DNA of 5,722 nucleotides from Methanosarcina sp. (GCA_013330315.1 DUIO01000008.1:2646-8367), one strand, 5' to 3'. Shown: positions 1 through 5,705, counted from the stretch's first letter. Notes: a model not told the origin generated them from the sequence alone. Translations and numbers: made by a program.

Positions 1-178
1 GAACTATCTTCCTTTCAATTAACCGTTCTTCTTCCATCTGCTTTAGCTTTCTTGCTGCGGTTTTGGAGCTGTCCCCCGTATGCTTGTGAAACTCACTGGA
101 AGAGACCTTAACAGTTTTATTTACTGCCCCTCTGAGGGCAAGTTTCTTCAGGTATTCAATGTCCGGCACTGTCGGCAC
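1..178 (-). CDS. ribK: CTP-dependent riboflavin kinase, N-terminal winged-helix part (partial)
   Basis: The reverse strand reads openly from GTG at 178 to the window edge (59 codons), giving a protein beginning V-P-T-V-P-D-I-E-Y-L-K-K. The segment with S-S-S-E-F, then S-S-K-T-A-A-R-K-L-K-Q, then E-R-L-I-E-R-K is a typical winged helix-turn-helix and matches my memory of the N-terminus of archaeal riboflavin kinases. In that family a C-terminal kinase domain, outside this window, makes FMN from riboflavin using CTP. Forms with the HTH domain are known as RbkR and can act as regulators of riboflavin genes. Two GTG starts are possible, at 178 and 169. I prefer 178 because AAGG lies 8 bases upstream of it (190-187 on this strand), though family members may start at the residue encoded at 169. 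The gene is divergent from the zinc-ribbon gene at 361. Function is inferred from the N-terminus only. Confidence 0.82.
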   Translation of the reverse strand, partial: MPTVPDIEYLKKLALRGAVNKTVKVSSSEFHKHTGDSSKTAARKLKQMEEERLIERKIV

Positions 179-193
179 CCATGTTGCCTTAAT

Positions 194-211
194 TTTGAGA
201 TGCGTCTCAAA
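194..211. promoter_or_regulatory. 18-bp palindrome, candidate operator of ribK
   Basis: TTTGAGATGCGTCTCAAA pairs at 8 of its 9 symmetric positions; only T201/G204 fails. It sits 15 bases upstream of the GTG at 178 and roughly 25-45 bases downstream of a TATA-like element on the minus strand, so it should lie at or just after the transcription start. That is a typical place for an archaeal repressor to block initiation. Because the gene's product begins with a winged-helix DNA-binding domain, autoregulation by the RibK/RbkR protein is a reasonable inference. It has not been shown. Confidence 0.5.
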
Positions 212-233
212 TATGAGATAGTAGACTACGCAT

Positions 234-249
234 TTCAATATAATAAAAC
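234..249 (-). promoter_or_regulatory. ribK: TATA-like element for ribK
   Basis: The minus strand reads GTTTTATTATATTGAA here, an AT-rich stretch resembling an archaeal TATA box. Its centre is about 60 bases upstream of the ribK start, which predicts transcription starting near 213, next to the palindrome. A second minus-strand candidate, TTTTTATATCC, lies further out near 300-310. The assignment is by position and composition only. Confidence 0.35.
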
Positions 250-275
250 TTTTGATATTGAGCGAGGCAGTAGGA

Positions 276-297
276 AATAGGAAGCATTATTCCTATT
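276..297. repeat. Inverted repeat in the ribK/zinc-ribbon divergent region
   Basis: Arms AATAGGAA (276-283) and TTCCTATT (290-297) are perfect 8-bp complements around a 6-base spacer. The repeat is directly upstream of the forward TATA-like box at 302-309, so it could be a regulator site for the gene at 361, or a chance structure in AT-rich DNA. There is no flanking T-run to suggest a terminator. Confidence 0.35.
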
Positions 298-301
298 AGG
301 A

Positions 302-310
302 TATAAAAAG
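302..310 (+). promoter_or_regulatory. TATA-like box for the first zinc-ribbon gene
   Basis: TATAAAAAG lies about 50-60 bases upstream of the ATG at 361. This predicts a transcription start near 330 and a leader of about 30 bases. No clear Shine-Dalgarno precedes the ATG. The call is by motif and spacing only. Confidence 0.4.
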
Positions 311-360
311 CTTTACGAAACAATTAAGTAGAATAAAAAGAATTAAAAAACAGATCTGCC

Positions 361-855
361 ATGACACAGCATATCAAAATAGAATGTCCCTCATGTTCGC
401 CTGAGGAAAAAGTCTCGCATGAACTGATAAAACTTGGAATAAGCCCCCTGGTGCACTGCCTTGAATGCGGGCTTGTTTACGTTGCCCCGGGAATAAAAAC
501 TCCTGAAAAAGTAAGCGTAAGGGTCTTCATAAATAGGATAGAACAGCCCTTCACCCGCTGGGTAAAACTCGATGCCGGAGAACTCCTGTGTGAAGATGAA
601 GAGATTGTCCTTGATAAAGTAAAAACTGGCGAGTGCGGCCCATTTGTTATAATTTCTCTTCAGGTTGGAGTAAGAAGAGTGCCTTCCGCCCTTGCTGAAG
701 AACTTGACACAATCTGGGCGAGGCCTCTGAATGAAATTGCCTTCAGAAAGAGGAAAAAAATAAGACAAAAACATCCGATGTCCTCGGGAAACGTGACATC
801 TGCGGCTGGAACACCTACTTCACCGGGATATTTCAAAGCAGCTCAGGAAAGCTGA
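361..855 (+). CDS. HVO_0476-like zinc-ribbon protein, short paralogue
   Basis: This 164-residue protein has C9-P-S-C12 and C33-L-E-C36, a four-cysteine treble-clef or ribbon zinc site. It aligns along about its first 128 residues with the protein starting at 1064. Shared elements are E-C-P-S-C-S-P, S-P-L-V-x-C-L-E-C-G, I-K-T-P-x-x-V-S, and D/E-T-I-W-x-R with N/D-E near residues 116-125. It was recognised by this relationship to the HVO_0476 zinc-finger family, which has no established function. The C-terminal 70-odd residues of the paralogue are missing. They are replaced by a basic stretch (residues 129-137, R/K-rich) and a low-complexity S/G/T/P/A tail with no similarity to the paralogue. 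A one-frame shift in the A7 tract at 754-760 would give a tail slightly more like the paralogue, so the gene may be decaying. It has no clear ribosome binding site and is divergent from ribK. Confidence 0.72.
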   Translation: MTQHIKIECPSCSPEEKVSHELIKLGISPLVHCLECGLVYVAPGIKTPEKVSVRVFINRIEQPFTRWVKLDAGELLCEDEEIVLDKVKTGECGPFVIISLQVGVRRVPSALAEELDTIWARPLNEIAFRKRKKIRQKHPMSSGNVTSAAGTPTSPGYFKAAQES

Positions 856-857
856 TA

Positions 858-1063
858 TAAATGGCCAATGTTATAAAAGGCAATTAATATTGCAGATCAT
901 TAATTTTATTTTGTAAATCATCAATTGTATAAATCTACGTTTGCCCATACCTTTTCTCATTAAAACCTTTTTTATTTCCAACGATTATTCCAGGGTACAT
1001 TCTGGGAAGGATTACCGGAGAAGTTAAGTATTTAGTATTTTGAATCCATCTATTGATTAGACT
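858..1063. other. Spacer between the two zinc-ribbon paralogues
   Basis: This 206-base AT-rich spacer contains no convincing ORF. It holds a T6 run at 968-973 that could end transcription of the upstream gene. It also has an imperfect direct repeat, ATCATTAATTTTA (896-908) and ATCATCAATTGTA (917-929), matching at 11 of 13 bases and spaced 21 bp apart. TATA-like AT-rich sequence lies near 1024-1038, upstream of the gene at 1064. The spacer suggests that the two paralogues are transcribed separately. Confidence 0.4.
968..973 (+). terminator. T-run, possible terminator after the first zinc-ribbon gene
   Basis: CCTTTTTTATTTCC lies about 110 bases after the stop at 855. Archaeal termination often needs only an oligo-T tract on the coding strand, and no strong hairpin precedes this one. 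The call is weak. Confidence 0.25.
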
Positions 1064-1699
1064 ATGATGAGAGAAATTGAAGTTGAATGTCCCTCATGTT
1101 CTCCGAAAGAAGAAATAGGGCATGAAGTACTTAAAGAAGGGCAGAGCCCTCTCGTTCGCTGTCTGGAATGCGGGCAGGTACACGCAGCAAAGATAAAAAC
1201 TCCGAAATCAGTCAGTTTAAAGGTTATAGTTAGCAAGAAGGATATATCAAGCACCTACAAAACCGAACTGGATTCCGAAACTATCCTTCAGGTAGATGAC
1301 GAACTGGTTGTGGATGACGAAGAAACAGGTTTAGTTTGTCCTATCCTGATTACAGCCCTTGATGCAGGAGGAAAAAGGGTCAAAGTAGCCAAGGCAGAAA
1401 ACACAGAAACAATATGGGGAAGAGCCATCGATGAGGTGACCGTAAAGTTTTCTGCACAGGAAGGAACTGAAAAAACAGAGGTAATTGAAAAACGTGTTCC
1501 CGGAGATTATGAATTTGTTGTGGGAGCGGAAGAAAAAGTTGGGAATACCCGCCTTTTCATCAACAAAATAAAGATAAGAGATGGAAATTTCAGATCCAGA
1601 AAAGGCGATGTCGTACTTGCAAAATATGTGAAAAGGATTTTTGCCAGAAAGAAGAGGGATGGGTCTGGTCAACGCAGTTTCAGAAAAGGACCGTGGTGA
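1064..1699 (+). CDS. HVO_0476 family zinc-ribbon protein (full length)
   Basis: This 211-residue protein has a zinc-binding pair C9-P-S-C12 / C33-L-E-C36 at its N-terminus. An acidic, beta-rich middle follows (about 45-130, with I-W-G-R near 117-120), then a C-terminal part (about 140-195) ending in a basic R/K-rich tail. I recognise it as the HVO_0476 zinc-finger family of euryarchaea, whose biochemical role is unknown. Zinc ribbons of this kind often contact nucleic acid or protein partners, but nothing here decides between them. ATG occurs twice in a row (1064 and 1067). The first gives the best match to the paralogue's start. No Shine-Dalgarno is visible, so a short-leader or leaderless message is possible. 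The last 41 bases overlap pcm in another frame, which points to co-transcription and translational coupling. Confidence 0.8.
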   Translation: MMREIEVECPSCSPKEEIGHEVLKEGQSPLVRCLECGQVHAAKIKTPKSVSLKVIVSKKDISSTYKTELDSETILQVDDELVVDDEETGLVCPILITALDAGGKRVKVAKAENTETIWGRAIDEVTVKFSAQEGTEKTEVIEKRVPGDYEFVVGAEEKVGNTRLFINKIKIRDGNFRSRKGDVVLAKYVKRIFARKKRDGSGQRSFRKGPW

Positions 1700-2375
1700 G
1701 GATAAAAAGAGAAAGGAAGAAGAGGAACTGGAAAAGCTCCGCAGGCTCCTCGTAGAGGGGCTTGAAGGTTTTGTAGCGGACGAAAAAGTGCTCAGGGCAA
1801 TGCTTCGCGTTCCCAGGCACAGGTTTGTTCCGGACTATGAGCAGAGAGCAGCTTATACGGACAGACCCCTGGAAATAGGCCATGGGCAAACAATATCTGC
1901 TCCTCACATGGTTGCTATTATGTGTGAAATCCTGGAACTCACCGAAGGGAATAGAGTTCTGGAAATTGGGGCAGGTTCCGGCTACAACGCTGCGGTGATG
2001 GCAGAGATTGTGGGAAAAACGGGGCATATATACACTGTGGAGCGCATAGAAAGCCTTGCAAATTTTGCAAGGAAGAATCTGAGAGAGGCAGGGTATAAGA
2101 ATGTCACTGTTTTACTTGAGAACGGGTCAATGGGCTATCCCGGGTATGCGCCTTACGACAGGATAGCCGTAACATGCGCAGCTCCCGATATACCTGAGTC
2201 TCTGCTAGAACAGTTGAAGCCCGGGGGTATAATGGTAATCCCTGTAGGAAGCTATTCACAGGAGCTTATAAGGGTCAAAAAAGACAGCAATGGCAACATA
2301 CATAAAAAAAGGAAAGGCGAAGTCATCTTTGTGCCCATGCTTGGTAAGCACGGCTTCCGAAAAGGCTTAGAATGA
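1659..2375 (+). CDS. pcm: Protein-L-isoaspartate O-methyltransferase
   Basis: This cytosolic repair enzyme uses S-adenosylmethionine to methylate L-isoaspartyl residues in aged proteins so that they can revert to aspartate. From the ATG at 1659 the protein has 238 residues. The family signature [11 protein letters not shown] falls near residues 74-84, AdoMet motif [10 protein letters not shown] near 101-109, and Y-T-V-E-R follows at about 125-129. Next come [13 protein letters not shown] and [12 protein letters not shown] highly charged N-terminal extension (about residues 7-32, E/K/R-rich, probably helical) precedes the catalytic core and makes the protein slightly longer than the usual 210-220 residues. 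An in-frame TTG at 1641 would add six residues; I prefer the ATG, though GAGGG directly abuts it, too close for normal Shine-Dalgarno spacing. Either start lies inside the upstream zinc-ribbon gene, implying coupled translation. The function call is firm and the start less so. Confidence 0.93.
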   Translation: MGLVNAVSEKDRGEDKKRKEEEELEKLRRLLVEGLEGFVADEKVLRAMLRVPRHRFVPDYEQRAAYTDRPLEIGHGQTISAPHMVAIMCEILELTEGNRVLEIGAGSGYNAAVMAEIVGKTGHIYTVERIESLANFARKNLREAGYKNVTVLLENGSMGYPGYAPYDRIAVTCAAPDIPESLLEQLKPGGIMVIPVGSYSQELIRVKKDSNGNIHKKRKGEVIFVPMLGKHGFRKGLE

Positions 2376-2437
2376 AAAGACTGACTTGGAAGTAGAAGAA
2401 AGACTCTGGAATAGGGCTATCCGGAATAAGGCTACAG

Positions 2438-2484
2438 CACTTATTTAATAAATTGAAGAGAATTAAATAAGGTATTAATAAGTG
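2438..2484. promoter_or_regulatory. AT-rich promoter region with nested inverted repeats upstream of the DUF151 gene
   Basis: CTTATTTAAT (2440-2449) and ATTAAATAAG (2462-2471) are perfect 10-bp complements with a 12-base spacer. The start of the same left arm, CACTTATT (2438-2445), is also complementary to AATAAGTG (2477-2484), so two alternative pairings share one arm. The TATA-like TTATTTAATA (2441-2450) lies about 55 bases before the ATG at 2503, within this structure. It is probably the promoter. Whether the repeats are an operator or a side effect of AT-richness is open. Confidence 0.4.
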
Positions 2485-2502
2485 TGAAATTAACTACTGG
2501 AT

Positions 2503-2967
2503 ATGGACGTCGATATATACGAAGACTTTGAAGAAATTCGTGTCAAAGATGTCTATATAGTTGACGTCTTCAGCGACCCCACGCCTGTTGTGCTTCTTGA
2601 GAATTTAAAGGGAGAAATGCTTCCTATTTATATCGGACACCTGGAAGCCCTCTCTATAGGGAATGTGCTTAAAAATATCTCTCCTCCTCGCCCGATGGCG
2701 CACGACCTGATGGTTAACATCTTTGACCGTCTGGAAATAAAAATCGAGGGCGTAATGATTGACGACAAAGTGGACAAAGTCTATTATGCCCGCCTTCTGG
2801 TAAGAAAAGACAATAACGTAATGCAGTTTGATGCAAGGCCAAGTGACTGTATCGCCCTGGCTCTCAGAGTGGGAGCCCCTATAAGAATTCGAAAGAAAGT
2901 ACTGGAATGTTCCGAGATAGAGATGGCCAGACTCGAAGGCGCACGCGTGATGAATATATTTGGTTGA
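2503..2967 (+). CDS. Bifunctional nuclease family protein (DUF151/BFN)
   Basis: This 154-residue protein matches the usual length of about 150 for DUF151, a family that includes a plant nuclease acting on RNA and DNA and a structurally known Thermotoga protein. Family blocks visible in order are V-V-L-L-E (29-33), L-P-I-Y-I-G-H-L-E-A (40-49), R-P-M-A-H-D-L-M (63-70) and A-R-P-S-D-C-I-A-L-A-L-R (111-122), followed by G-A-P-I. The usual Ala of the A-R-P-S-D-A block is Cys116 here. There is no signal peptide or membrane segment, so it should be cytosolic. Nuclease activity is known only for a few relatives, and the role in archaea is unsettled. The ATG at 2503 has no obvious Shine-Dalgarno. The gene stands 127 bases from pcm with its own promoter-like region, so it is probably a separate unit. 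Confidence 0.88.
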   Translation: MDVDIYEDFEEIRVKDVYIVDVFSDPTPVVLLENLKGEMLPIYIGHLEALSIGNVLKNISPPRPMAHDLMVNIFDRLEIKIEGVMIDDKVDKVYYARLLVRKDNNVMQFDARPSDCIALALRVGAPIRIRKKVLECSEIEMARLEGARVMNIFG

Positions 2968-3058
2968 AGCGCGCAGAACTCTTTTACGGAGCCGAGATCA
3001 TATCTCAGAATTGAATTCCTTACTCTGAAAGACTATTTTCGAATTGTTTGATCGTCTC

Positions 3059-3070
3059 TTTTTTTCTTTT
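3059..3070 (+). terminator. T-rich terminator of the DUF151 gene
   Basis: TTTTTTTCTTTT lies about 90 bases after the stop at 2967, the kind of oligo-T tract that archaeal RNA polymerase terminates at. A weak stem at 2994-3006 lies upstream but is not adjacent. A second T7 tract follows at 3151-3157. Confidence 0.4.
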
Positions 3071-3270
3071 AGCAGGTAAATCTCTATAAGATTCATTATA
3101 AGCAATGATTCATTAAGACAAGAAATATTAGTAAATATGGGCTATTCATCTTTTTTTCCATAGAAGACTATAAATTAGTTCAAATAGAAATATCAATCAT
3201 AACAATGAAGGGCCTGATTCATAGGTTTCCAGTTTGTTATGGTTACTTCTTTAATGATAAAATAGCAAAA

Positions 3271-3281
3271 TATTTAATATA
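3271..3281 (+). promoter_or_regulatory. TATA-like element for the family 2 glycosyltransferase
   Basis: TATTTAATATA lies about 80 bases upstream of the ATG at 3356 and would place the transcription start near 3305. The surrounding DNA is very AT-rich, so specificity is low. Confidence 0.3.
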
Positions 3282-3355
3282 GTTTCATTTTTACAGAAAT
3301 ATTATTGCGTAATTTATCGAATGATTTTCAAATAAATTGAAAGAGAGTCATCTTT

Positions 3356-4342
3356 ATGGATCAAAATGTTTCTATAATTGTTCCAGTAAAAAATGGGGAG
3401 CAAAATATTGAAAACTGCCTTAACGCAATTTTCAAACAAACAGTTGATCCATTGGAAGTAATTATTGTAGACGGCTATTCAACTGACAGAACTATTGAGA
3501 TTGTTAAAAAATTTCCGGTAAAAATATTCTATGAGGATTATGGAACTGTAGGCGGGGCCCGTAGAGTAGGAGTTGAAAATTCAACAGGCACCTATGCAGC
3601 ATTTACAGATTCCGATTGTATTCCTAAATTGGATTGGCTGGAAAATTTGATTAAGGAATTTAATGAAGATATTGTAGGTGTAGGTGGAGCGACAATTAAC
3701 ATTGGTAATGGAGTATGGAAGAAATCAATTGCTTTAGCATTGGATTCTTTTTTAGGAAGTGCAAATTCAGTTCAGGATAGAGCTATTAAGCGTAAAAAAC
3801 AAGTAAAAAGCATCAGTGGTTGCAACTGCTCATATAGACGATTCGATCTTTTGAGAGTCGGAAACTTTAATCAAAATCTTGCCTTCAATGAGGATACTGA
3901 GTTAAACAAGCGGCTACTTAAGATTGGTAAAATTCTTTATACTCCAAATTCAATAGTCTACCACCATCAAGATCGTGGATTAAGAGAGTTCTTTAAACGG
4001 ATATTTCTGTTTGGACAGGGCAGAGCAATCAATAAGTTAATTGATTTGCAGATAGCACCCCCTATACTTGCTCTGTTAACCCTGATCAGTCTTTTTGTAA
4101 GCTTAAAAGCATTTGAATTCATGATGCTGACATATATTGCAATTTTATTGTTCTTCGATATTGTAATTTTTTTCAAGCACCGTAAGATAATTTATTTATT
4201 TTCAGTTCCTGTTGTGTTTATCATAGAACATTTAGCTTATACACTTGGTTTCTGGAAAGGGATATTGAAAAGAAATTTTAGTGGTTATATCAGAGCGGAT
4301 CAAAGTACACAATCGAGTTATAAATTCTCGAAAATTAAGTGA
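3356..4342 (+). CDS. Family 2 glycosyltransferase with C-terminal membrane segments
   Basis: This 328-residue enzyme has a GT-A catalytic domain. S-I-I-V-P-V-K-N (6-13) and V-D-G-Y-S-T-D-R-T (38-46) form the nucleotide-sugar binding start. G-G-A-R-R (66-70) precedes the metal-binding D85-S-D87, and N-E-D-T-E-L (178-183) carries the catalytic acidic pair. H-H-Q-D-R-G-L-R-E-F-F-K-R (203-215) resembles the acceptor-side helix of polyprenyl-linked GT2 enzymes. Hydrophobic stretches at about 234-250, 255-273 and 279-297 should anchor it in the membrane with the catalytic domain cytoplasmic. It probably transfers a sugar to a lipid-linked glycan or lipid for surface polysaccharide or glycoprotein assembly. 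Donor and acceptor cannot be read from the sequence. A weak purine-rich GAGAG precedes the ATG. The gene is visibly more AT-rich than the genes to its left and is convergent with the GT4 gene. Confidence 0.88.
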   Translation: MDQNVSIIVPVKNGEQNIENCLNAIFKQTVDPLEVIIVDGYSTDRTIEIVKKFPVKIFYEDYGTVGGARRVGVENSTGTYAAFTDSDCIPKLDWLENLIKEFNEDIVGVGGATINIGNGVWKKSIALALDSFLGSANSVQDRAIKRKKQVKSISGCNCSYRRFDLLRVGNFNQNLAFNEDTELNKRLLKIGKILYTPNSIVYHHQDRGLREFFKRIFLFGQGRAINKLIDLQIAPPILALLTLISLFVSLKAFEFMMLTYIAILLFFDIVIFFKHRKIIYLFSVPVVFIIEHLAYTLGFWKGILKRNFSGYIRADQSTQSSYKFSKIK

Positions 4343-4349
4343 TTACAAA

Positions 4350-4372
4350 GGGCCTATCCAAAAACCCGTAAT
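4350..4372. other. Possible insertion-sequence end remnant
   Basis: GGGCCTATCCAAAAACCC resembles terminal sequences I associate with IS5-type elements. No matching inverted end or transposase is present in the window, although an adjacent frame stays open for about 34 codons up to 4453. This is a weak call from pattern memory only. Confidence 0.12.
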
Positions 4373-4466
4373 ACATTTTAAAAACATTGCCGAATGCAGG
4401 GTTATATTTACTCAGGCGCTATTAAGATGGCTCATTCCTTCCCCACAAAAATAGGAATTCCGCTTT

Positions 4467-4502
4467 CAGATTTTGAGAATTAAAATTAGAATTTTAAATC
4501 TG
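4467..4502 (-). terminator. Stem-loop at the 3' end of the GT4 gene, possible terminator
   Basis: TTAAAATT (4480-4487) and AATTTTAA (4490-4497) are 8-bp complements around 2 bases. They are extended by outer arms CAGAT (4467-4471) and ATCTG (4498-4502), with an 8-base bulge on one side. The structure overlaps the GT4 stop codon (4496-4494). On the minus strand a T5 run follows at 4451-4447. It may terminate the GT4 transcript. The AT-only inner stem would be weak. Confidence 0.35.
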
Positions 4503-5705
4503 TTTAGGAGAGCCCTGCACAAGCTCCGAGTATATCTCCACAGTCTTTTTTGCGTGGGCTTCCCACGTGAACCCACGTTCCATTATACTTTTGCGCCCGA
4601 ATTTTCCCATTTTTTCTCTCAGGCTTTCGTCCTTGAGCAGTTTAATAATCTTTTTCGATAACTCAATTGAATTTTTTGCAGGTATTAAATAACCGGTCTT
4701 CCCATCAATCATTAACTCCGGAATCCCGCCTACGTCTGTCGCTACAACCGGAACTTCACAGGCTAAAGCCTCAAGTACGACATTTGGTCTACCTTCCGAA
4801 AGAGAAGGTAGTACGAGAATATCCGAAGCTGAGATCCACACAGGAATTTTTTCATGGTTTACGGGTCCAATGAATTTTATGTGATCAATAATCTTAAGTT
4901 CCTGTGCCATTTTCACCAGTTTTTTTCTCAGACCATCGTCTCTTCCAACCAGATAGAGTTCTGTATCTGTGTTCACAAAATCTTTTGCAGCTTCTATCAG
5001 ATAATCCACGCCTTTTATACTTCCAAGACACCCTGCAAATAGAACTATATTCTTATTTTCTGGCAATTTTAGCAGGTTCCTTGATTCTTTTTTCCCAAGG
5101 GGCTTAAACTTCTCAATATCAACACCATTTGGAACCACGGCGACTTTATCTTCTTCGATTCCCAGGTTAATCAGGTGAAGCTTTATATCATCACTGACAG
5201 AAAGAATGCTCTTGGCAAATTTCATAGTCTCAATAATCTGCTTTGAAGTATAGGATCCCTCGTAAGCAGTTATTCTTTCGAGTGTGCCAAGTGCGCTTAC
5301 TACAAGGGGAACATTCCATTTTTTTGCAAGTCCTATCATCCCGTACCCGTCAGGATATGCAAAGTGTGCGTGAATTAAATCTGGTTGTGGATTTATGTTT
5401 TTAACTGCATATCTGGAAACAAAGTAAGCATATGAAAACCCACTTACAGAGTAGAAGTATTTTTTAGGAACAGCATATATGTAGCGTGGATAGTGAATGT
5501 CGTATTTTTCTGTATGCTCAACTCCGGGCAGTTTAGAAAAGTTGTGGTATGGAAAGCCAGAGAGAGGAATTACGAAAGCTTTTGGAGATAGGACTGTTAC
5601 GTCCACTCCCTGGTTTGCAATTGAATCTATGCTCTGTTTTATGAATGTCCCAAGTTGAGGATAATACCTGCTAGGATACTCCTGGCATATTTCCATTACT
5701 CTCAT
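4494..5705 (-). CDS. Family 4 glycosyltransferase (GT-B fold)
   Basis: This 403-residue protein has the two-lobed layout of GT4. The N-terminal acceptor lobe carries the L-G-T-F-I-K-Q segment (18-24) and H-A-H-F-A-Y-P-D-G (112-120). V-P-N-G-V-D (191-196) marks the linker. The C-terminal lobe has G-x-K-G (K231), V-G-R (253-255), P-S-L-S-E-G-R-P-N-V-V-L-E-A (300-313) with the E304-x7-E312 pair that binds the donor, and D-V-G-G-I-P-E (324-330). It is predicted to be a cytosolic, retaining transferase that moves a sugar from a nucleotide donor onto a growing surface glycan. Donor and acceptor are unknown. The usual Arg of the G-R-L-x-x-x-K-G motif is Cys226 here. The ATG at 5705 is preceded by AGGGA about 8 bases upstream, a weak Shine-Dalgarno. 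The gene is convergent with the GT2 gene and may be the last gene of a unit entering from the right. Confidence 0.9.
   Translation of the reverse strand: MRVMEICQEYPSRYYPQLGTFIKQSIDSIANQGVDVTVLSPKAFVIPLSGFPYHNFSKLPGVEHTEKYDIHYPRYIYAVPKKYFYSVSGFSYAYFVSRYAVKNINPQPDLIHAHFAYPDGYGMIGLAKKWNVPLVVSALGTLERITAYEGSYTSKQIIETMKFAKSILSVSDDIKLHLINLGIEEDKVAVVPNGVDIEKFKPLGKKESRNLLKLPENKNIVLFAGCLGSIKGVDYLIEAAKDFVNTDTELYLVGRDDGLRKKLVKMAQELKIIDHIKFIGPVNHEKIPVWISASDILVLPSLSEGRPNVVLEALACEVPVVATDVGGIPELMIDGKTGYLIPAKNSIELSKKIIKLLKDESLREKMGKFGRKSIMERGFTWEAHAKKTVEIYSELVQGSPKQI

Larger units (their letters stand above)
2968..3355. other. 388-base intergenic region, no convincing gene
   Basis: The region is AT-rich and separates the housekeeping genes from the glycosyltransferases. 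It contains a small stem GAGAT/ATCTC (2994-3006), T-rich tracts at 3059-3070 and 3151-3157, and a TATA-like TATTTAATATA (3271-3281) facing the gene at 3356. The only small ORF of note is a 25-codon frame at 3205-3282 that has no ribosome binding site. I see no tRNA or conserved RNA fold. Confidence 0.6.

Noticed and set aside
221..229. GTAG-A-CTAC mini-palindrome
   Set aside because: It has only 4-bp arms and does not extend further, so it is likely chance beside the stronger 18-bp palindrome.
80..280. 66-codon forward ORF
   Set aside because: It is antisense to the recognisable ribK coding frame over its first half and has no protein-like features of its own.
391..774. 127-codon reverse ORF inside the first zinc-ribbon gene
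   Set aside because: It is a shadow of the forward gene, which has the cysteine motifs and a paralogue in the window.
896..929. Imperfect 13-base direct repeat with 21-bp spacing
   Set aside because: It matches at 11 of 13 bases in very AT-rich DNA with only two copies; too weak for an operator claim and no sign of a CRISPR array.
2994..3006. Small stem GAGAT/ATCTC after the DUF151 gene
   Set aside because: A 5-bp stem with a 3-base loop and no adjacent T-run is expected by chance.
4473..5107. Several forward ORFs of 62-68 codons across the GT4 gene
   Set aside because: They overlap each other and lie antisense to an intact glycosyltransferase with all major motifs.
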